Assembly: GCF_012641435.1 (NCBI RefSeq)
Contig: NZ_JABAIJ010000006.1
Coordinates: 310,001-374,000 of the forward strand
Direction: 5' to 3'
Origin: Rhizobium sp. P38BS-XIX
GTDB taxonomy: Bacteria > Pseudomonadota > Alphaproteobacteria > Rhizobiales > Rhizobiaceae
Length of the DNA: 64,000 nucleotides
Shown: piece by piece, positions 17,312-26,914 of the stretch
How the letters are laid out: every line of letters begins with the position of its first letter
How positions within the stretch are numbered: position 1 is the first letter of the stretch
Made by a program: the position numbers and the translations under genes
Notes under the pieces: generated by a model
What the model saw: only the letters and a program-made list of their open reading frames with translations
Databases searched by the model: none
Told to the model about the DNA's origin: nothing

Positions 17312-18061
17312 ATGCAGAAGCAAGATTATTACGCGCGCATCGAAACGCCCGAAATGCGCGATTACGGCGTCTACCTGCAATGTGACAAGCTGCTCGCCTG
17401 TCAGAAGCCGTTGAACGGGATGGTCAACGGCGATGAACTGCAATTCCAGATCGTTCATCAGGTCGAAGAGCTCTGGATGAAGCTCATGGCCTACTCGCTG
17501 GTGGATGTCATCGGCTTCATGGAGGAGCGCAACACCCATCGCGTCGTGACGCTCATGGGCCGTGTCCATCGGATCATGCGGATGATGACAGTCCAGCTCG
17601 ACCTTCTGGAGACCATGTCGCCGAAGGAATATCAGCAGATCCGCCTGCAGCTGGGCAACGGCAGTGGCCAGGAATCGCCTGGTTTCGGCTTTTTGCTGCG
17701 CATGCCGCCCGATCTCTGGCACGCCTTCAAGGCCAATTATCTCGATGCCGCTGGCCTGACGGTCGCAGACATCTACGATGGACAATACGATCACGGCGAC
17801 AGCTATGTCGTTGCCGAAGCTTTGGTCGAATATGATGAGCTGTTCCAGAAGTTCCGCGCCAACCATATGTATCTCATCCAGCGCTCCATCGGCCTCGGCT
17901 CGAAATCGCTGAAGGGCCGCCCCGTCGAACTGCTGCAGGCCGGCGCGCGCCATCGCTTCTTTCCCGATCTGTGGGATATCCGCGCCGAGATGACGGACCG
18001 CTGGGGCAGCCACTATGGTGTCGTCCGCGATTCCATTTCCAAACCCGACGCCGCCGAATAG
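17312..18061 (+). CDS. Tryptophan 2,3-dioxygenase-fold haem protein, divergent substrate loop
   Basis: A 249-residue member of the tryptophan 2,3-dioxygenase superfamily. IVHQVEELWMKL holds the distal His (residue 49) and FRANHMYLIQRSIG holds the proximal haem His (185); FFPDLWDIR matches the family C terminus. However, the GTGGSSG loop that grips tryptophan in true KynA enzymes is replaced by GSKSLKGR (196-203), and the chain is shorter than typical TDO. No kynB or kynU gene is near. It may act on tryptophan or another indole amino acid with different chemistry, as the superfamily also includes monooxygenases. The start at 17312 has AAAGGGAAC upstream; an in-frame ATG at 17231 was rejected as it lacks homology. 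Confidence 0.75.
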   Translation: MQKQDYYARIETPEMRDYGVYLQCDKLLACQKPLNGMVNGDELQFQIVHQVEELWMKLMAYSLVDVIGFMEERNTHRVVTLMGRVHRIMRMMTVQLDLLETMSPKEYQQIRLQLGNGSGQESPGFGFLLRMPPDLWHAFKANYLDAAGLTVADIYDGQYDHGDSYVVAEALVEYDELFQKFRANHMYLIQRSIGLGSKSLKGRPVELLQAGARHRFFPDLWDIRAEMTDRWGSHYGVVRDSISKPDAAE

Positions 18062-18443
18062 ACGCTGCTCGAATATGCCCTCCGTTGCCTGACGCAACGG
18101 AGGTTCCCCATATGCAGTTGACGGATCCGCCATCGGCGCTTCCGCTGCGGAACCATTCAAGCCGCCACAGGCCGGCTTGATCCGCCATCACCAACTAGCG
18201 CCCCCTTTCATCGATGACACCTGCCGCGAATCGCGCCGCAAGGCTCGCCGCATGTCCTTGATCGCAGCGCTCACGGCCTCGCCGACCGTCCCCGACAGAC
18301 CGTAGCCATGACCTTTCCTTGAGGAGACACCGGCGAATTTGCCGCAAGAATTGCCAAAACCAAGAAATATAGCCTATTGCATAATGTTGATAACAGGCAT
18401 ATTTGTTTAGTCAATTCACAGTCTAACCCTCCCCGGAGCCTCC
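18062..18443 (+). other. Intergenic region between the TDO-like gene and mntH
   Basis: This 382-base gap holds a hairpin just after the TDO-like stop (listed separately) and an AT-rich stretch at about 18355-18420 that should contain the mntH promoter. The AT-rich part has GCCT (18372-18375) and AGGC (18395-18398) in inverted orientation around TTGCATAATG, a place where a manganese regulator (Mur or MntR) could bind, but the match is too weak for a call. No coding frame is convincing. Confidence 0.4.
18079..18103 (+). terminator. Hairpin after the TDO-like gene, possible terminator
   Basis: Arms CCTCCGTTGC and GCAACGGAGG pair perfectly over 10 bases around a 5-base loop, 17 bases after the stop codon. 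The following bases are TTCCCC rather than a T run, so termination efficiency is uncertain; it may instead protect the 3' end of the mRNA. Confidence 0.5.
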
Positions 18444-19802
18444 ATGACGCAGATTCAGGAAGCCGCCGCGCGACAGCGCGCATGGAAATTTGCCAGCGCT
18501 GACGAAGACGACCGACCGAGCCTTCCTGAAGTCAATGCGACGGTGAAAGTCCCCCACACGGGCACCTGGATCCGCCGTCTGCTGGCGTTTGTCGGGCCGG
18601 GCTACATGATTTCCGTCGGCTACATGGACCCAGGCAACTGGGCGACCGACCTCGCCGGCGGCGCGCAATTCGGCTATACGCTGCTGACCGTCATCATGCT
18701 GTCCAATCTGATGGCGATCCTGCTGCAGGCGCTGTCGGCAAGGCTCGGTATCGTCACCGGCCGCGACCTGGCCCAGGCCTGCCGCGATCACTATCCACGT
18801 CCGGTCAATCTGGCGCTGTGGTTTGCCTGCGAACTCGCCATCATCGCCTGCGATCTTGCGGAGGTCATCGGCACGGCCATCGCGCTGCAGCTGCTCTTCG
18901 GCATCCCGCTGATCGGCGGCGCCCTGATTACCGCGCTCGATGCCTTCCTGCTGCTACTTCTGATGAGCAAGGGCTTCCGCTATCTCGAAGCCTTCGTCAT
19001 CGCGCTGTTGATCGTCATCGCCACCTGTTTCGCGATCCAGATCGCCGCAGCCTCGCCACCGATCGCTGCCATCCTCGACGGCTTCATTCCATCGCCTGAA
19101 ATCGTCACCAATCACGAGATGCTTTACATCGCCATGGGCATCATCGGCGCGACTGTCATGCCGCATAACCTCTACCTTCACTCCTCGATCGTTCAGACAC
19201 GCGCCTACAAGCGCAATGACGAGGGCCGCCGCGACGCCATTAAGTGGGCGACCATCGACAGCACCGTCGCGCTGATGCTGGCTCTCTTCGTCAACGCCGC
19301 GATCCTGATCGTCGCCGCAGCTGCCTTCCACACCAGCGGCCATGCCGATGTCGCCGAAATCGGTCAGGCATTCGAGCTGCTCTCGCCATTGCTCGGTCTG
19401 GGCATCGCCTCGACGCTGTTTGCGATTGCCCTGCTCGCCTCAGGCCTTAATTCGACCGTCACCGCCACACTTGCCGGCCAGATTGTGATGGAAGGCTTCC
19501 TCCGCCTGCGGATTCCGCATTGGGCAAGACGACTTTTGACCCGCGGCCTCGCAATTATTCCCGTTGTTTTCGTCACTGCCGTTTATGGTGAAAAAGGTAC
19601 TGCGGATTTGCTCGTTCTCAGCCAGGTCGTGCTGTCCATGCAGCTGCCTTTCGCGGTCATTCCACTGGTCCAATTCGTGACAAACCGCGAGAAAATGGGC
19701 AGTTTCGTCGTTTCCAGAAGCATTGCAGCTCTTTCGTGGATTGTCGCTGCAATCATACTGGCGCTGAACTTCAAGCTGCTCTACGACACCATCTTCAGTT
19801 GA
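18444..19802 (+). CDS. mntH: Mn2+/H+ symporter of the Nramp family
   Basis: A 452-residue inner-membrane transporter for manganese and other divalent metals. The two metal-binding motifs are present: GYMDPGNWATD in helix 1 and MPHNLYLHSSIVQTR in helix 6. About eleven hydrophobic helices follow a 45-residue cytoplasmic N terminus. The ATG at 18444 follows a short GGAG (18435-18438). In rhizobia manganese uptake genes are usually repressed by the Fur-like regulator Mur when Mn is replete; the AT-rich upstream region is suitable but no clear site is assigned. It is monocistronic. Confidence 0.93.
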   Translation: MTQIQEAAARQRAWKFASADEDDRPSLPEVNATVKVPHTGTWIRRLLAFVGPGYMISVGYMDPGNWATDLAGGAQFGYTLLTVIMLSNLMAILLQALSARLGIVTGRDLAQACRDHYPRPVNLALWFACELAIIACDLAEVIGTAIALQLLFGIPLIGGALITALDAFLLLLLMSKGFRYLEAFVIALLIVIATCFAIQIAAASPPIAAILDGFIPSPEIVTNHEMLYIAMGIIGATVMPHNLYLHSSIVQTRAYKRNDEGRRDAIKWATIDSTVALMLALFVNAAILIVAAAAFHTSGHADVAEIGQAFELLSPLLGLGIASTLFAIALLASGLNSTVTATLAGQIVMEGFLRLRIPHWARRLLTRGLAIIPVVFVTAVYGEKGTADLLVLSQVVLSMQLPFAVIPLVQFVTNREKMGSFVVSRSIAALSWIVAAIILALNFKLLYDTIFS

Positions 19803-19934
19803 CGAATCACCCGGAACGCGCGAATCTCCCCCTGTGGACGATCACGGCAATTAACGGACTCGTAATATTTGCCTAGATTTCGCCATGATTTGCCCTAGTT
19901 TGGGCCCACCGCAAACTGCAGGGTTCCTTACTTC

Positions 19935-21752
19935 ATGGTCGAAAGTCCATTGCGCGTCCAATTTCCTGCAGAAGCTGCTATCCAGGCGCGGCCGCATTAC
20001 GATTTTCATATTCCTTTCCTGCCACGGTCGGCGCATCTGCGTCACCTGATCGCCATTGGCCTGGCAGGAACCGCATCCTTCGGTCTGCTTGCCACGGTGC
20101 TTTATCCATTGCTGGCGCGCCATACGATCGAGCAGGCCGTGCCGATGCGCACGGCCCAGCTGGCGCCATCGCAGCCGGCAATGCCAAAGAGCACACGGCT
20201 GGCCGCAAAACAGCGCTTCGACGGCTCCCGCTTCGCCCAGGTTGCCGAGAAGGTTTCGAGCGGCGAAACCCGCATTTTCACCTATCACCGCACGACGCTG
20301 GTCTTCAAACCGGACGATACGGCGAATGCACGCGATACCATCGGCGCCATCAACGCGTCATACGGCGGCGGACGCACGGAGGAAGCGATATTCTCGCCGC
20401 CGTCCCTGTCGGATATCCGTCACGGCATCTATCCGCAGGCCACGCATTATGATGCCGTGCGCCGCTCCCGCTTTCCCGTTCGCGGCGTACCGCTGAACGT
20501 CAGCGTATCGCGGGCAACGACGGGTGAATCGGGCCGCGAGTTCCGCCGACTGGTTTCCATGCCGAAGGACAAGCAGGACCTGCAAGATATCCTGGCTTCG
20601 GCAGGCCTGAGCAGCGACGCCGGCGACGAGCTGCAGCGCGCGCTCGAAACCGATACGGTTTCGCCCGGCGATAGCCTGGAACTGCTTCTCGAAAAGAAGG
20701 GCCCGGGCGCCCGCCCGAAACTGATCATGGCGCGCCTGAGCGGCGACAAGACGCCTGAGCGTGTCGTTGCGCGCGACGACGCCGACAGCTTTGTGCCGAT
20801 GGCCAACGACCAGCTGTTTTCTGCCTTGTACAGCGAGAGCCAGATCGATGCGCCGTCTTCCTCGGAAGTGGCTGCGGTCGATCTCAAGGACATAGACGAA
20901 AAGGATGAGGCCGCCGTCAGCGCCAAGCTCGAAAAAGCAGGCCTGACCAAGGAATGCGCATCCCAGCTCGTCAAGCTCGCCAGGGCCAAGGGCATTTCGC
21001 TCACCAACCTCGAAGAAGCGCCCGATAGCGTCGATCTGCTCTTCCGCAAGGCCGACGACGGCAAGAACGAGCTGATGTTCATCGAGTTTCATGCCGATGG
21101 CGACACGCATCGTTTCTACCTGCACAAGGATAGCGGCGAAGGTCCTTCGGAATTCTATGACGAGGGCGGCCACTCGATCGCCAAATCGCTCGTGCATCGC
21201 CCTGTGCCGAACGGCACGCTTGGCGACGGTTTTGCCTGGCGTATCCATCCGATCCTCGGCGTGAAGAAATTCCATAACGGCGTCGATTTCCGCGCGCCGA
21301 TGGGCAGCCCGATCCAGGCGGCCGGCGATGGCGTCGTCGAGAAGATCTCCTGGGAAACCGGCTACGGCAAATATGTCCGCATTCGCCACGATGGCGGCTA
21401 CGAGACGACTTACGCCCATATTTCGGCAACCCCGTCGGATCTGCGCATCGGCCAGCGTGTCACCCAGGGTCAGGTCATCGCCTATGTCGGCTCGACCGGC
21501 TATTCCACCGGCCCGCATCTCTATTACGAACTGCGCGTCAACGGCCGTTACGAAAATCCGCTGACGGCGCAATTGCCTGCCGGCACCAATCTCACCGGCA
21601 AGTCGCTCGACAGCCTGCGCTCGCAGGTGAGCCACGTCGACAACATCATGAGCTATCTCGATGTGCCGACGACGCGCGACAATGCGCCTCCGGCCTTCTC
21701 GGGATTCGAGCGCGAAACGGCGTTCGGGTCGAAGCACTACGGCGCTCCTTAA
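19935..21752 (+). CDS. M23/LytM-domain cell-wall protein with altered zinc site
   Basis: A 605-residue envelope protein. One membrane helix (about residues 37-60) anchors a long periplasmic region, and the C-terminal M23 domain spans about 430-565. Active-site positions read H447 and D451 (HNGVDF), H495 (YAHIS) and H528 in GPHLYYEL. In active LytM endopeptidases the last motif is HxH and its second His binds zinc; here that residue is Tyr530. The protein may thus be a regulator of other hydrolases, as EnvC-like LytM factors are, or a variant enzyme. Rhizobia use such proteins in polar growth and division. Confidence 0.85.
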   Translation: MVESPLRVQFPAEAAIQARPHYDFHIPFLPRSAHLRHLIAIGLAGTASFGLLATVLYPLLARHTIEQAVPMRTAQLAPSQPAMPKSTRLAAKQRFDGSRFAQVAEKVSSGETRIFTYHRTTLVFKPDDTANARDTIGAINASYGGGRTEEAIFSPPSLSDIRHGIYPQATHYDAVRRSRFPVRGVPLNVSVSRATTGESGREFRRLVSMPKDKQDLQDILASAGLSSDAGDELQRALETDTVSPGDSLELLLEKKGPGARPKLIMARLSGDKTPERVVARDDADSFVPMANDQLFSALYSESQIDAPSSSEVAAVDLKDIDEKDEAAVSAKLEKAGLTKECASQLVKLARAKGISLTNLEEAPDSVDLLFRKADDGKNELMFIEFHADGDTHRFYLHKDSGEGPSEFYDEGGHSIAKSLVHRPVPNGTLGDGFAWRIHPILGVKKFHNGVDFRAPMGSPIQAAGDGVVEKISWETGYGKYVRIRHDGGYETTYAHISATPSDLRIGQRVTQGQVIAYVGSTGYSTGPHLYYELRVNGRYENPLTAQLPAGTNLTGKSLDSLRSQVSHVDNIMSYLDVPTTRDNAPPAFSGFERETAFGSKHYGAP

Positions 21753-21903
21753 GCCCTTCCACACAACACATCTCATGCGCAGAGACGATCAGATGGCGGT
21801 GGTCTGTCGACTGCAACTCCTCGCGCGCGCCGAACCACAGGCATCGATCTGCAAAGCAGCCCTGATAATCGGCAATAGGCTTCCTATATCCTTCTTCGAA
21901 TGC

Positions 21904-21950
21904 AGAACGTCAGGCCCATTGCCGCTCGAACGGCCTGGCCTGTTCTTTTA
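21904..21950 (+). terminator. Possible rho-independent terminator after the M23 gene
   Basis: AGAAC and CAGGCC on the left can pair with GGCCTG and GTTCT on the right (with a small bulge), and TTTTA follows. It lies about 150 bases after the M23 stop and just before the DUF427 gene, so the latter probably has its own promoter or is read through. Confidence 0.4.
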
Positions 21951-21966
21951 GGTCAGGAGGCCCAGC

Positions 21967-22344
21967 ATGCCGGAAAAGACAATCAAGATCCCGGGACCGG
22001 ATCATCCGATCGCGATCGAGGAGAAGCATGCCCACATCAAGGTGTCGGTCGCCGGCAAGGTGATTGCGGACACGCGTGAGGCGCTATCCTTGAAGGAGGC
22101 TTCGTATCCGGCCGTCGTCTATATCCCCCGCAAGGACGTCGATATGGCGTTGCTGGAAAAGACCAGCCACGAAACCTATTGCCCCTACAAGGGAGATTGT
22201 TCCTATTACAGCATCCCCGCCGGCGGCGAGCGTTCGGTAAATGCGATCTGGACCTACGAAAATCCGTATGAGGCCGTTGGCCGCATCAAGGATTACATGG
22301 CCTTCTATCCCGACCGTGTCGATGCCATCGACATCATCACCTGA
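21967..22344 (+). CDS. DUF427 domain protein
   Basis: A 125-residue soluble protein of the DUF427 family. The family pattern is visible: VAGKVIADTREAL, YPAVVYIPRKDVDMALLE, and YCPYKGDCSYYSI followed by IWTYENPYEAV and IKDYMAFYPDRVDAI. DUF427 proteins have a small compact fold and unknown biochemical role; conserved Cys (YCPYKGDC) and Tyr residues may line a pocket. The ATG has AGGAGG 7 bases upstream. It is probably monocistronic and converges with the ABC ATPase gene. Confidence 0.88.
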   Translation: MPEKTIKIPGPDHPIAIEEKHAHIKVSVAGKVIADTREALSLKEASYPAVVYIPRKDVDMALLEKTSHETYCPYKGDCSYYSIPAGGERSVNAIWTYENPYEAVGRIKDYMAFYPDRVDAIDIIT

Positions 22345-22448
22345 CGTCTGCCGACAGCGCTAACGCCGGGCACGCGAACGTGCTCTGCGGTTTTGCGATG
22401 AAGCCAGACGTCAAGCACGGGGCGCGAGCCAGCAACATGTGACACGCC

Positions 22449-23519
<1,071 letters not shown>

Positions 23520-23540
23520 TTGTTTGTACTCCAATAAGGC

Positions 23541-24389
23541 TCAGGATTTCACGGCGCCGGCGGTGAGGCCGGCGATGATGTGTTTCTGCGCCAGGAAGAA
23601 GACGATGATGGTGGGCAGGATGGTCAGCGTGATGAAGGCCAGCACCAGCTCCCACTCCGTGCCGAACTCGCCGCTATAGACCATCATGCCGAGCGGCCAG
23701 GGATAGATCGAGTCCGAATTCAGCATGATCAGCGGCAGGATATAGCTGTTCCAGCTGCCGACGAAGGAGATGATGCTGACCGTCGCGATGATCGGCCGTG
23801 AGAGCGGCAACGAGATATGCCAGAAGAAGCGGATATAGCCGCAACCGTCGACAAAGGCGGCCTGGAACAATTCTTCCGGAAGGTTTCGAAAATAGTTTCG
23901 GAAGAGCAGAATGCTCATGCCGAGGCCGAAAGCCACCTGCGGCAGCACCACGCCCCAATAGGTATTGAGCAGGCCGAGATCGCGGATACGGATGAACAGC
24001 GGCAGGATGGCGGTGGCTGCCGGAAACATCAGACCGATAAGGAAATAGTTCAGCAGGAAGTTCGAGCCAAAGAATTTCACATGCGCGAAGGCAAAGGCTG
24101 CCATTGCCGAGACCGACAGCGTCAGAAACACGGTGAGCACGGCGATGATCAGGGAATTCATCATCTGCCGCCAGTAGCGGTCGCCGAACAGAATGCCGGT
24201 GTAATTCTCGAAATGCCATTCGACCGGCAGGCCGAAGGGATTGGTTCTGAGATCGCCGAGCGTCTTGAAGCCGCCGAGCGCGGTCGTCAGCAGCGGAATC
24301 AGCACGATGGCGGCAATGATGGTCAGCGACACATAGAGATAGATCTTCGTGCCGGTGGTCAGTCGAACGGATGAAGCCATATCAGTCAT
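23541..24389 (-). CDS. Sugar ABC transporter permease (MalG type), module A
   Basis: A 282-residue permease with six hydrophobic helices and the EAA loop (EELFQAAFVDGCGYIRFFWHISLPL) that docks with the ATPase. The N-terminal segment GGFKTLGDLRTNPFGLP is typical of CUT1 MalG-like subunits. Its start overlaps the end of the MalF-type gene by 8 bases. An alternative ATG at 24380 would remove the overlap and give three residues less. 21 bases separate its stop from the ATPase start. Confidence 0.92.
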   Translation of the reverse strand: MTDMASSVRLTTGTKIYLYVSLTIIAAIVLIPLLTTALGGFKTLGDLRTNPFGLPVEWHFENYTGILFGDRYWRQMMNSLIIAVLTVFLTLSVSAMAAFAFAHVKFFGSNFLLNYFLIGLMFPAATAILPLFIRIRDLGLLNTYWGVVLPQVAFGLGMSILLFRNYFRNLPEELFQAAFVDGCGYIRFFWHISLPLSRPIIATVSIISFVGSWNSYILPLIMLNSDSIYPWPLGMMVYSGEFGTEWELVLAFITLTILPTIIVFFLAQKHIIAGLTAGAVKS

Positions 24390-25320
24390 TGCGCATAAAG
24401 ATCCGTTTGTAGCCGAAGGCGAGGGTGACGCAGATCACGAACAGCACGACGCCGACGGCGCTGCCGAGGCCGACCTGCATGCGGGTGACACCGAAATTGA
24501 ACAGGAACGTCACCATCGTCTGGGTCGAGTTGAACGGTCCGCCGCCAGTGAGCGGCATGATCATGTCGAAGAGCTGCAGCGATCCGACGACGGCGAAGAA
24601 GACCGAGAGGCGTAGTGTCGAGCCGAGCAGCGGCAGCGTCACGTAGCGAAACTTCTGCCAACCGGTGGCACCATCGATCTCGGCCGCTTCCAGCACGCTC
24701 TTGTCTAGGGATTGCATGCCGGCGATGAACAGCATCATGTGAAAGCCGAAATATTTCCACACGATCACGCCGAGCACGGCGTACATCGCCAGATCCTTGT
24801 CGGCGAGCACGTAAGGAGTTGGCGTGCCGAGAAAATGCGCGATCGCGGCGAACAGGCCGTAATCGCCGTCATAGACGAAACGCCAGATCAGGCCGGCGGC
24901 GACTTCGGCAAGCACATAAGGCAGGAAGAAGATCAGGCGGAAGAGCACGACGCCGCGAATGCGGTTTGCCAGCATCGTCGCCAACCAGATGGCAAGCGGC
25001 ACCTGGATCGCGATCGACACCACAATGATCAAAGCATTATTTTTGAGCGATGTCAGAAACGCGCCGTTCTTGAACAACACCTCGAAATTGCGCAGGCCCA
25101 CGAACTCGGTCGGCGGCCCATAGCCGTTCCAGCGATAGAAGCTGTACCAGGCCGCCTCCCCCATCGGCAGGATGACGAAGATCGTGAACAACAGGAGTGC
25201 TGGCGGCAGGAACAGCAGAATGACCGGCATACGGCCGCGCGCGGCCGGCGATTTGCGCTTCGCGGCGGGCCTCGCTCTTGCGACGGAAGGCATGGTGGTC
25301 GTGGCGCTGACATCGGTCAT
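24382..25320 (-). CDS. Sugar ABC transporter permease (MalF type), module A
   Basis: A 312-residue permease with six helices, a basic N-terminal tail and the EAA loop (KSVLEAAEIDGATGWQKFRYVTLPLL). ILPMGEAAWYSFYRWNGYGPP near the N terminus is typical of MalF-like CUT1 subunits. It follows the binding-protein gene by 72 bases, in which a terminator-like hairpin sits, and overlaps the next permease. Confidence 0.92.
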   Translation of the reverse strand: MTDVSATTTMPSVARARPAAKRKSPAARGRMPVILLFLPPALLLFTIFVILPMGEAAWYSFYRWNGYGPPTEFVGLRNFEVLFKNGAFLTSLKNNALIIVVSIAIQVPLAIWLATMLANRIRGVVLFRLIFFLPYVLAEVAAGLIWRFVYDGDYGLFAAIAHFLGTPTPYVLADKDLAMYAVLGVIVWKYFGFHMMLFIAGMQSLDKSVLEAAEIDGATGWQKFRYVTLPLLGSTLRLSVFFAVVGSLQLFDMIMPLTGGGPFNSTQTMVTFLFNFGVTRMQVGLGSAVGVVLFVICVTLAFGYKRIFMRND

Positions 25321-25344
25321 GGGCAGTCTCGACTATTGCAGTTC

Positions 25345-25386
25345 AAATAAAAACCGGCGCCGGCACAAGGGAGCGGCCGGCGCCGG
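25345..25386 (-). terminator. Intra-operon terminator/attenuator after the binding-protein gene
   Basis: A perfect 11-base stem (arms CCGGCGCCGGC at 25354-25364 and GCCGGCGCCGG at 25376-25386) with an 11-base loop lies 6 bases after the binding-protein stop; on the minus strand it is followed by TTTTTATTT. Partial termination here would make more binding protein than permease, a common design in sugar ABC operons. Confidence 0.8.
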
Positions 25387-25392
25387 ATGCCG

Positions 25393-26694
25393 CTAGAGCT
25401 GGTCCTGTTCGAAGGCGTCCTGAACCTGCTGCGCGCCATCCTTGGGAGTCATCTGGCCCGAAACGATGCCGACGGAGATGTCGTTGACGACACGGCCGAC
25501 GGAAGGACCGAGATCCTGGTCGAAGAAGTTTTGATGCCAGGTGGAATGCGCCAGCTGATCGGCCGCACCGCGCATAAGCGGCGACTTGATGCCATCCTCG
25601 GCACCATTCGCGACGGGGATGATCAGGCCGGCCTGCGCAATGGTGCGCTCATTCTCGGCATTCGTGAGATAGGCGAGGAAATCGAGGGTTTCCGGCGGCG
25701 CCTTCTTGGTGACGGCCCAGCCGTTCAGGCCGCCGAGCGTATCCGTTGGCGCCCCCGCGCCGCCGGTCACAGCCGGGAAGGCGAAGCGGCCGATATTGTC
25801 GTCGGCAAGGCCCTTGCCGTCGCCGGCATTGACGCGCTGGGTGGCGACCGTCGTCTCGAAGCTCAGGATCATCGCAGCCTTGCCGTCACCGAAAACGCCA
25901 AGCGTCTGCGGCCAGGTGGCGCCGAGATAGCCGGGCTGGAAGGGATCGAGCTTGCCGAGTTCGGCCAGCTGCTCGCCAGCCTTGATGATGGCCGGATCGT
26001 TAAAGCCGTTGCCCTTGCCGTTCTTGGCGTCGTTGAACACCTGCTGGCCGCCGTCGCGCATGACGAGGTAGCTCCAGTAGAAGTGGATCGGCCACTTCTC
26101 GCCACCGCCGCCCGCAATCGGCACGATGCCGGCCGCCTTGATCTTCTTCACGGCTGCGAGATAGTCGTCCCAGGTCTTGATGGCATCGGCATCGACGCCG
26201 GCCTTGGCGAAGAGGGCCTTGTTATAGAAGAAGGAAACGGTGCCCATCTGATAGGGCACTGCGCTGATCTTGCCGTCGAAGGTCAAGCCCTTGATGGCGG
26301 CCTGATTGTAGCTCTTCTTCCAGGCGCCGTCCTTGGCATCCATGGCCGAGGTCAGGTCGAGCAGCGTGCCGGTCTGCTGCTGTTGTTTCAGCACGCCGCC
26401 ACCCCAGCTGTAAAACAGGTCGGGAGCGTCCTTGGACTGCAGCAAGGTCGGCAGCTTGGCCTTGAAGGCTTCGTTGGCCAGGAACTGCATCTCGATCTTC
26501 GTGCCGGGATGCTTGGCCTGATATTCATCGGCAATCTTGCGCCAGATGGCGACATAGGCCGGATTGGCCTCAAGGTGCAGCCACTTCACCGTTGTATCGG
26601 CGGCAGCGCTCGTCACACCGGCCAGAATTGCCAGCCCGCTTGTCGCAGCAATAGCCGCGATGCGAAGGGCCTTGGCCCCACGTAGATGGATCAT
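25393..26694 (-). CDS. Sugar ABC transporter substrate-binding protein, module A
   Basis: A 433-residue periplasmic solute-binding protein of family 1 with a Sec signal peptide (positively charged start, hydrophobic LRIAAIAATSGLAILAG, cleavage near AAA-D). WLHLEANPAYVAIWRKIADEY and APDLFYSWGGG are typical of CUT1 sugar binders. A GGGAGGAG ribosome site precedes the ATG. It is the first gene of the transport operon and diverges from the ROK regulator. The ligand is unknown; neighbours encoding a Gfo/Idh dehydrogenase and a ThuA-like protein suggest a disaccharide or glycoside. Confidence 0.92.
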   Translation of the reverse strand: MIHLRGAKALRIAAIAATSGLAILAGVTSAAADTTVKWLHLEANPAYVAIWRKIADEYQAKHPGTKIEMQFLANEAFKAKLPTLLQSKDAPDLFYSWGGGVLKQQQQTGTLLDLTSAMDAKDGAWKKSYNQAAIKGLTFDGKISAVPYQMGTVSFFYNKALFAKAGVDADAIKTWDDYLAAVKKIKAAGIVPIAGGGGEKWPIHFYWSYLVMRDGGQQVFNDAKNGKGNGFNDPAIIKAGEQLAELGKLDPFQPGYLGATWPQTLGVFGDGKAAMILSFETTVATQRVNAGDGKGLADDNIGRFAFPAVTGGAGAPTDTLGGLNGWAVTKKAPPETLDFLAYLTNAENERTIAQAGLIIPVANGAEDGIKSPLMRGAADQLAHSTWHQNFFDQDLGPSVGRVVNDISVGIVSGQMTPKDGAQQVQDAFEQDQL

Positions 26695-26764
26695 GATTTT
26701 CTCCTCCCAAGGGAACCAAGAGCCTCAATATTTTTTCCCTTATGCGGAATAATTCAACGGAGCT

Positions 26765-26849
26765 TTGCCCAAATGTCAACCGGCATCGCTAAATTTTCGG
26801 CATGATCGCGTCAAAATGGCTTGACATTGGGCAATGCCCATAGGTTATT
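26765..26849. promoter_or_regulatory. Mirror-image divergent promoters of module A
   Basis: Two inverted copies of TTGACATT(T)GGGCAA face outward: on the minus strand at 26779-26765 and on the plus strand at 26821-26834. Each begins with a perfect -35 hexamer TTGACA. On the plus strand GTTATT lies 17 bases further, in -10 position. The plus copy also forms a TGGGC-AAT-GCCCA palindrome (26828-26840) inside the spacer. The duplicated GGGCAA could be a regulator contact, perhaps for the ROK protein, at both promoters. Confidence 0.5.
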
Positions 26850-26914
26850 TAATTCGCATTCCGTTAAAAATACCAGTCCGCAGCCGAGCGGGACCGTCAT
26901 TCGGCGCCATTTTT

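Noticed and set aside
18372..18398. Possible Mur/MntR site before mntH
   Set aside because: Only four-base arms; not enough to call against known manganese-regulator boxes.
22342..22413. TGACGTCTG and CAGACGTCA 54 bases apart, with a small inner hairpin
   Set aside because: Lies between convergent stops; could be a loose terminator, but spacing is large and there is no T run.
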